Assembly: GCF_013114835.1 (NCBI RefSeq)
Contig: NZ_JAAVLW010000003.1
Coordinates: 744,001 to 808,000, forward strand
From: Bradyrhizobium archetypum
GTDB lineage: Bacteria; Pseudomonadota; Alphaproteobacteria; Rhizobiales; Xanthobacteraceae
Length of the DNA: 64,000 nt
Reading direction: 5' to 3'
Below the pieces are notes generated by a model. The model was not told where the DNA came from. It saw nothing but the letters and a program-made list of their open reading frames with translations, and made no database searches. Positions 61,389-64,000 of the stretch are shown here, piece after piece; position 1 is the stretch's first letter; the number at the start of each line of letters is the position of its first letter. The position numbers and the translations under genes were made by a program.

Positions 61389-64000
61389 TCAATTCAGCCG
61401 CCGCCAGAAATAATCGGGATCGACTCGCAGCGGCGGTCGTGGGAGGCGGTCCTCGTCATCGGGATATCCGCGAGAGGAGGGATATTCGCGCGGACCTAGA
61501 CGCCAGTTCGGGAACGGAAAGGGCAGCCGGTTATCGCCGTAAAGGCGGTTGTCGTAGGACCACTGCCGAAATGGCCCATCGTCTTCGTGATGCCCGCCAC
61601 GATGGGCGTAGCTTTCCGCGCGCGAGACGATTCGAAATTGCGTATCATCGATTCTGCCCGCTGGATCCCTCTTGAGGTACTCGGTGAAAGCGCGCCCGGA
61701 GCCGGCAGGTAGAGGATCGCCGGTAGTGGGATCGATCGACAGCGTAACGAGCTGACGCATGGCTTCGCGCGAAGGGCCGTTCAACGCGGTCTTGGGAGCG
61801 TGCAGCTCCCAGGCTGCCTGCACGATCGGCTCGAACATCGGCAGCGCTACCTTCGCTCCGGTCTGGCCACGCCCAAGGGTGCGGCGCCCGCCGTCGCCGT
61901 TGTCGTAGCCGACCCAGATGGCGATGGTGACGTCATTTGTGAAACCGACAAACCAGGCATCGGCCGAATTATCAGTGGTACCGGTCTTGCCGCCGACAAA
62001 GGGCGAGAGATGCTTCAATTCGCGCGCGGTTCCGCGCGCGAGCACGCCCTGCAGCATTGATTTCAACTGGTAAAACGATGCGCGGTCGGCGAGGCCGATC
62101 CATGTGACCGCATTCGGATCGTGCCGGTAGATTGGTCGGCCGTCCTGTTCGATCATTTCGATTGCATGGGGCTGGGGTCGTGCGCCTTCATTGGCGATCG
62201 CTGCATAGAACGCCGCAAGGTCGATGAGCCGGACGGTTTGGGCACCGAGCACGAACGGGTAGTGGCGCGTGCATTCCTTGTAGAGCTGCGCTTCCATCGC
62301 GAGCTCGCAGACCCGGTCGAGGCCGCGCTCGGCGCTGTCGTCGAGACCGCTCGCGAGCAGTTGCGCGGTGGCGAGATTCCGGGAGTTTTCCAGCGCACGG
62401 CGCAGTGTAATGGCGCCCAGGGCGCCGCCGTCATAGTTCTTCGGCGACCAGAAATCGCCCCGGCGCGCGTGGACCGTCGTCCCGATCGGCGCCAGCGTAA
62501 TCGGTTCGTCCATCACCAGCGTGTTGGGCTGCAATCCCTTGCGAAGGGCGGCGAGGTAGGTCAGCGGCTTCAAGGTGGAGCCGGGTTGGCGCAGGCTCTG
62601 GACGACGCGGTTGAGCTGGCTTGCCGGATACGAAAAGCCGCCCGCCATCGCGAGGATGCGGCCGGTTCCGTTCTCAAGGACGAGCGCCGCTCCCTGCACT
62701 GTCGGTGGAATGCGCAGATCGGCACGCGCCGCTTGCTTACCCTTGGCTTCGCGCACCTGCACGTAGACCACATCGTACGGCTTGAGGCCGCGCCCGATCG
62801 CGGCGTTCAAGGTGTTCAGCGGCAGGATGCGTCCGTCGGTCAGGCCGACGTTGATCGCATGACCGCCCTTGCCGCGCGTGTTCTCCAGGACGACCGCCGC
62901 TTCCCAGTGAACGTCATAGAGCGGTAGCCGCGTCGTCTTCAACGCCACGAGCCAATCCGGTTCCGTGGCCCTCGGGCCTGCCGCAATCTGCCGGACAGTG
63001 TCGGAGATGTTCGCCTCAGGTCCCTCAAATTTGTAACGGCCGGTGTTCAGCTCATACCGCGCGAGGCCCTCCTGCAACGTCGCTTCGACCACGCGCTGCA
63101 AGGCCGAGTTGACGGTCGAGCGCACCGTGTAGGAGGAACTGGTGAGATTATCGAGGCCTGCGGCCACCTTTGCCTCGCGGGCGACATGATCGACGAAGTG
63201 AAAACCGAAGTCCCGGCGCGTCGGCCGGTACTCGACGAGCTTCGGCAATACGGCTTGCGCCGCGGCGGCGTCGATCATGGCGTCGTCCTGCATGCGCCCC
63301 AGCACGTAGGCAAGGCGCTCGCGCGCACGCTCAGGGTGTTGGTCGGGGTTGAAGTAGTTCGGTCCCTTGGCGAGCCCGGCGAGCAGCGCGCCCTCGACGG
63401 GGGAGAGCGCCTTGGCTGGTTTGCCGAAATAGCTGCGCGCCGCCATCTCGATGCCCCAGGCTCCGCGACCGAGATAAATCGAGTTGAGATAGAGCTCGAG
63501 GATTTCCGCCTTGGTCAGGGCGCGTTCCATCCGCGAGGCAACAATCATTTCGCGCAGTTTTCTTTCATAGGTAATGTCGTTGCCCACCAGCAGGTTCTTG
63601 GCAACCTGCTGCGTAATGGTCGAGCCACCCTGCGGCCGGCCCGGATGCGTGAAGTTGCCGATGAAGGCGCGGACCAGTCCGCGCTCGTCAATGCCGGCAT
63701 GTTGGAAGAAGCGCTTGTCCTCGGCGGCGATGAATGCGTTGCGCACCGCTTCTGGGATATCCGCAAGCTTGACCCAGATGCGGCGATTGTTCGGCACATA
63801 AATCTCGGCAAGCCGCTCGCTCTTGTTGTCCAGGACTATGCTGGTGCCAGGAAGCCTGAGCTGCTTAAGCTGCACTGCGTCGGGCAGATCCTTGACCGCG
63901 CTGTTGTAGAAAGCGATGACCTGACCAAGATCGACGGGAGATCCTTCCACTTTTTCGACCTTGCAGAACTGCCTGTAGGCCACGTGGAGGTCGGCCAGAT
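61389..64000 (-). CDS. Class A penicillin-binding protein (PBP1-type; 5' end outside window)
   Basis: Bifunctional peptidoglycan polymerase. The frame is open to the window edge (LADLHVAYRQFCKVEKVEG), so the N-terminal membrane anchor is missing. The glycosyltransferase 51 domain has EDKRFFQHAGIDERGLVRAF and RPQGGSTITQQVAKNLLVGN. The transpeptidase has SxxK (PGSTLKPLTYLAAL), SxN (ENSRNLATAQ), and KTG (VGGKTGTTDNSADAWFVGFT). The C-terminus carries a Pro/Arg/Asp-rich, Trp/Tyr-bearing tail of about 90 residues. Coupled to the downstream secreted gene. Confidence 0.94.
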   Translation of the reverse strand, partial: LADLHVAYRQFCKVEKVEGSPVDLGQVIAFYNSAVKDLPDAVQLKQLRLPGTSIVLDNKSERLAEIYVPNNRRIWVKLADIPEAVRNAFIAAEDKRFFQHAGIDERGLVRAFIGNFTHPGRPQGGSTITQQVAKNLLVGNDITYERKLREMIVASRMERALTKAEILELYLNSIYLGRGAWGIEMAARSYFGKPAKALSPVEGALLAGLAKGPNYFNPDQHPERARERLAYVLGRMQDDAMIDAAAAQAVLPKLVEYRPTRRDFGFHFVDHVAREAKVAAGLDNLTSSSYTVRSTVNSALQRVVEATLQEGLARYELNTGRYKFEGPEANISDTVRQIAAGPRATEPDWLVALKTTRLPLYDVHWEAAVVLENTRGKGGHAINVGLTDGRILPLNTLNAAIGRGLKPYDVVYVQVREAKGKQAARADLRIPPTVQGAALVLENGTGRILAMAGGFSYPASQLNRVVQSLRQPGSTLKPLTYLAALRKGLQPNTLVMDEPITLAPIGTTVHARRGDFWSPKNYDGGALGAITLRRALENSRNLATAQLLASGLDDSAERGLDRVCELAMEAQLYKECTRHYPFVLGAQTVRLIDLAAFYAAIANEGARPQPHAIEMIEQDGRPIYRHDPNAVTWIGLADRASFYQLKSMLQGVLARGTARELKHLSPFVGGKTGTTDNSADAWFVGFTNDVTIAIWVGYDNGDGGRRTLGRGQTGAKVALPMFEPIVQAAWELHAPKTALNGPSREAMRQLVTLSIDPTTGDPLPAGSGRAFTEYLKRDPAGRIDDTQFRIVSRAESYAHRGGHHEDDGPFRQWSYDNRLYGDNRLPFPFPNWRLGPREYPSSRGYPDDEDRLPRPPLRVDPDYFWRRLN

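Overview
The window looks like chromosomal DNA of a Rhizobiales alphaproteobacterium of the Bradyrhizobium/Nitrobacter/Rhodopseudomonas group. The evidence is the high-GC coding bias, the trxB-lsrB neighbourhood, a Nitrobacter-type short chlorite dismutase, a tRNA-His without a G-1 partner, a tripartite tricarboxylate transporter set, and many dispersed palindromic repeats. This placement comes from gene content and layout, not from a database comparison.

Layout. 0-3 kb: the 5' part of a SAM-domain adenylate cyclase, a metallophosphoesterase and a YdeI-like protein. 3-11 kb: tctCBA, a TetR/glutathione-transferase divergon and a large PAS histidine kinase with a degraded ATP lid. 11-19.9 kb: phasin, tRNA-His, small secreted and membrane proteins, an orphan ParA, a DapA-like aldolase, lsrB-trxB, an Lrp regulator, DoxX and greA. 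20-28.6 kb: carB and carA on the same strand but separated by a tRNA-Cys-like gene, a methyltransferase, dps and a cupin; then yqeY. 28.7-41 kb: a mixed block of small ORFs, folE, a Rieske-FAD reductase, an acyl-CoA synthetase, MarR and ArsR units, an LVIVD protein, a LysE exporter and chlorite dismutase. 41-46 kb: dnaG-rpoD. 46-55 kb: cell-envelope enzymes (GH79, two MltB-like transglycosylases, an amidase), an SDR, a CheY-like receiver, a second LysE exporter, a Lys/Ala micropeptide and a GGDEF protein. 54.8-57.5 kb: rpoH, rluD and tRNA-Glu. 57.5-59.1 kb: a short segment bracketed by two copies of tRNA-Glu. 59-64 kb: an HGG-motif gene pair and a class A penicillin-binding protein coupled to a secreted unknown.

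How the parts relate. Housekeeping genes (carAB, yqeY, dnaG, rpoD, greA, trxB, rpoH, rluD) form the frame, and accessory units with their own local regulators sit between them. Several units have a clear dyad next to the regulator gene (TetR, MarR, ArsR, ParA) or a sequence matching the EcfG general-stress promoter pattern GGAAC-N16-CGTT (dps and a secreted protein). Extragenic palindromic repeats of several families fill most 3' intergenic gaps. I found no CRISPR array, prophage, complete insertion sequence or obvious secondary-metabolite cluster. The best candidates for new biology are the tRNA-Cys-like gene with an abnormal anticodon loop, the 22-residue Lys/Ala micropeptide, the hairpin-rich leaders before carB and the DapA-like gene, the DnaG lacking all zinc ligands, and the duplicated tRNA-Glu bracket.
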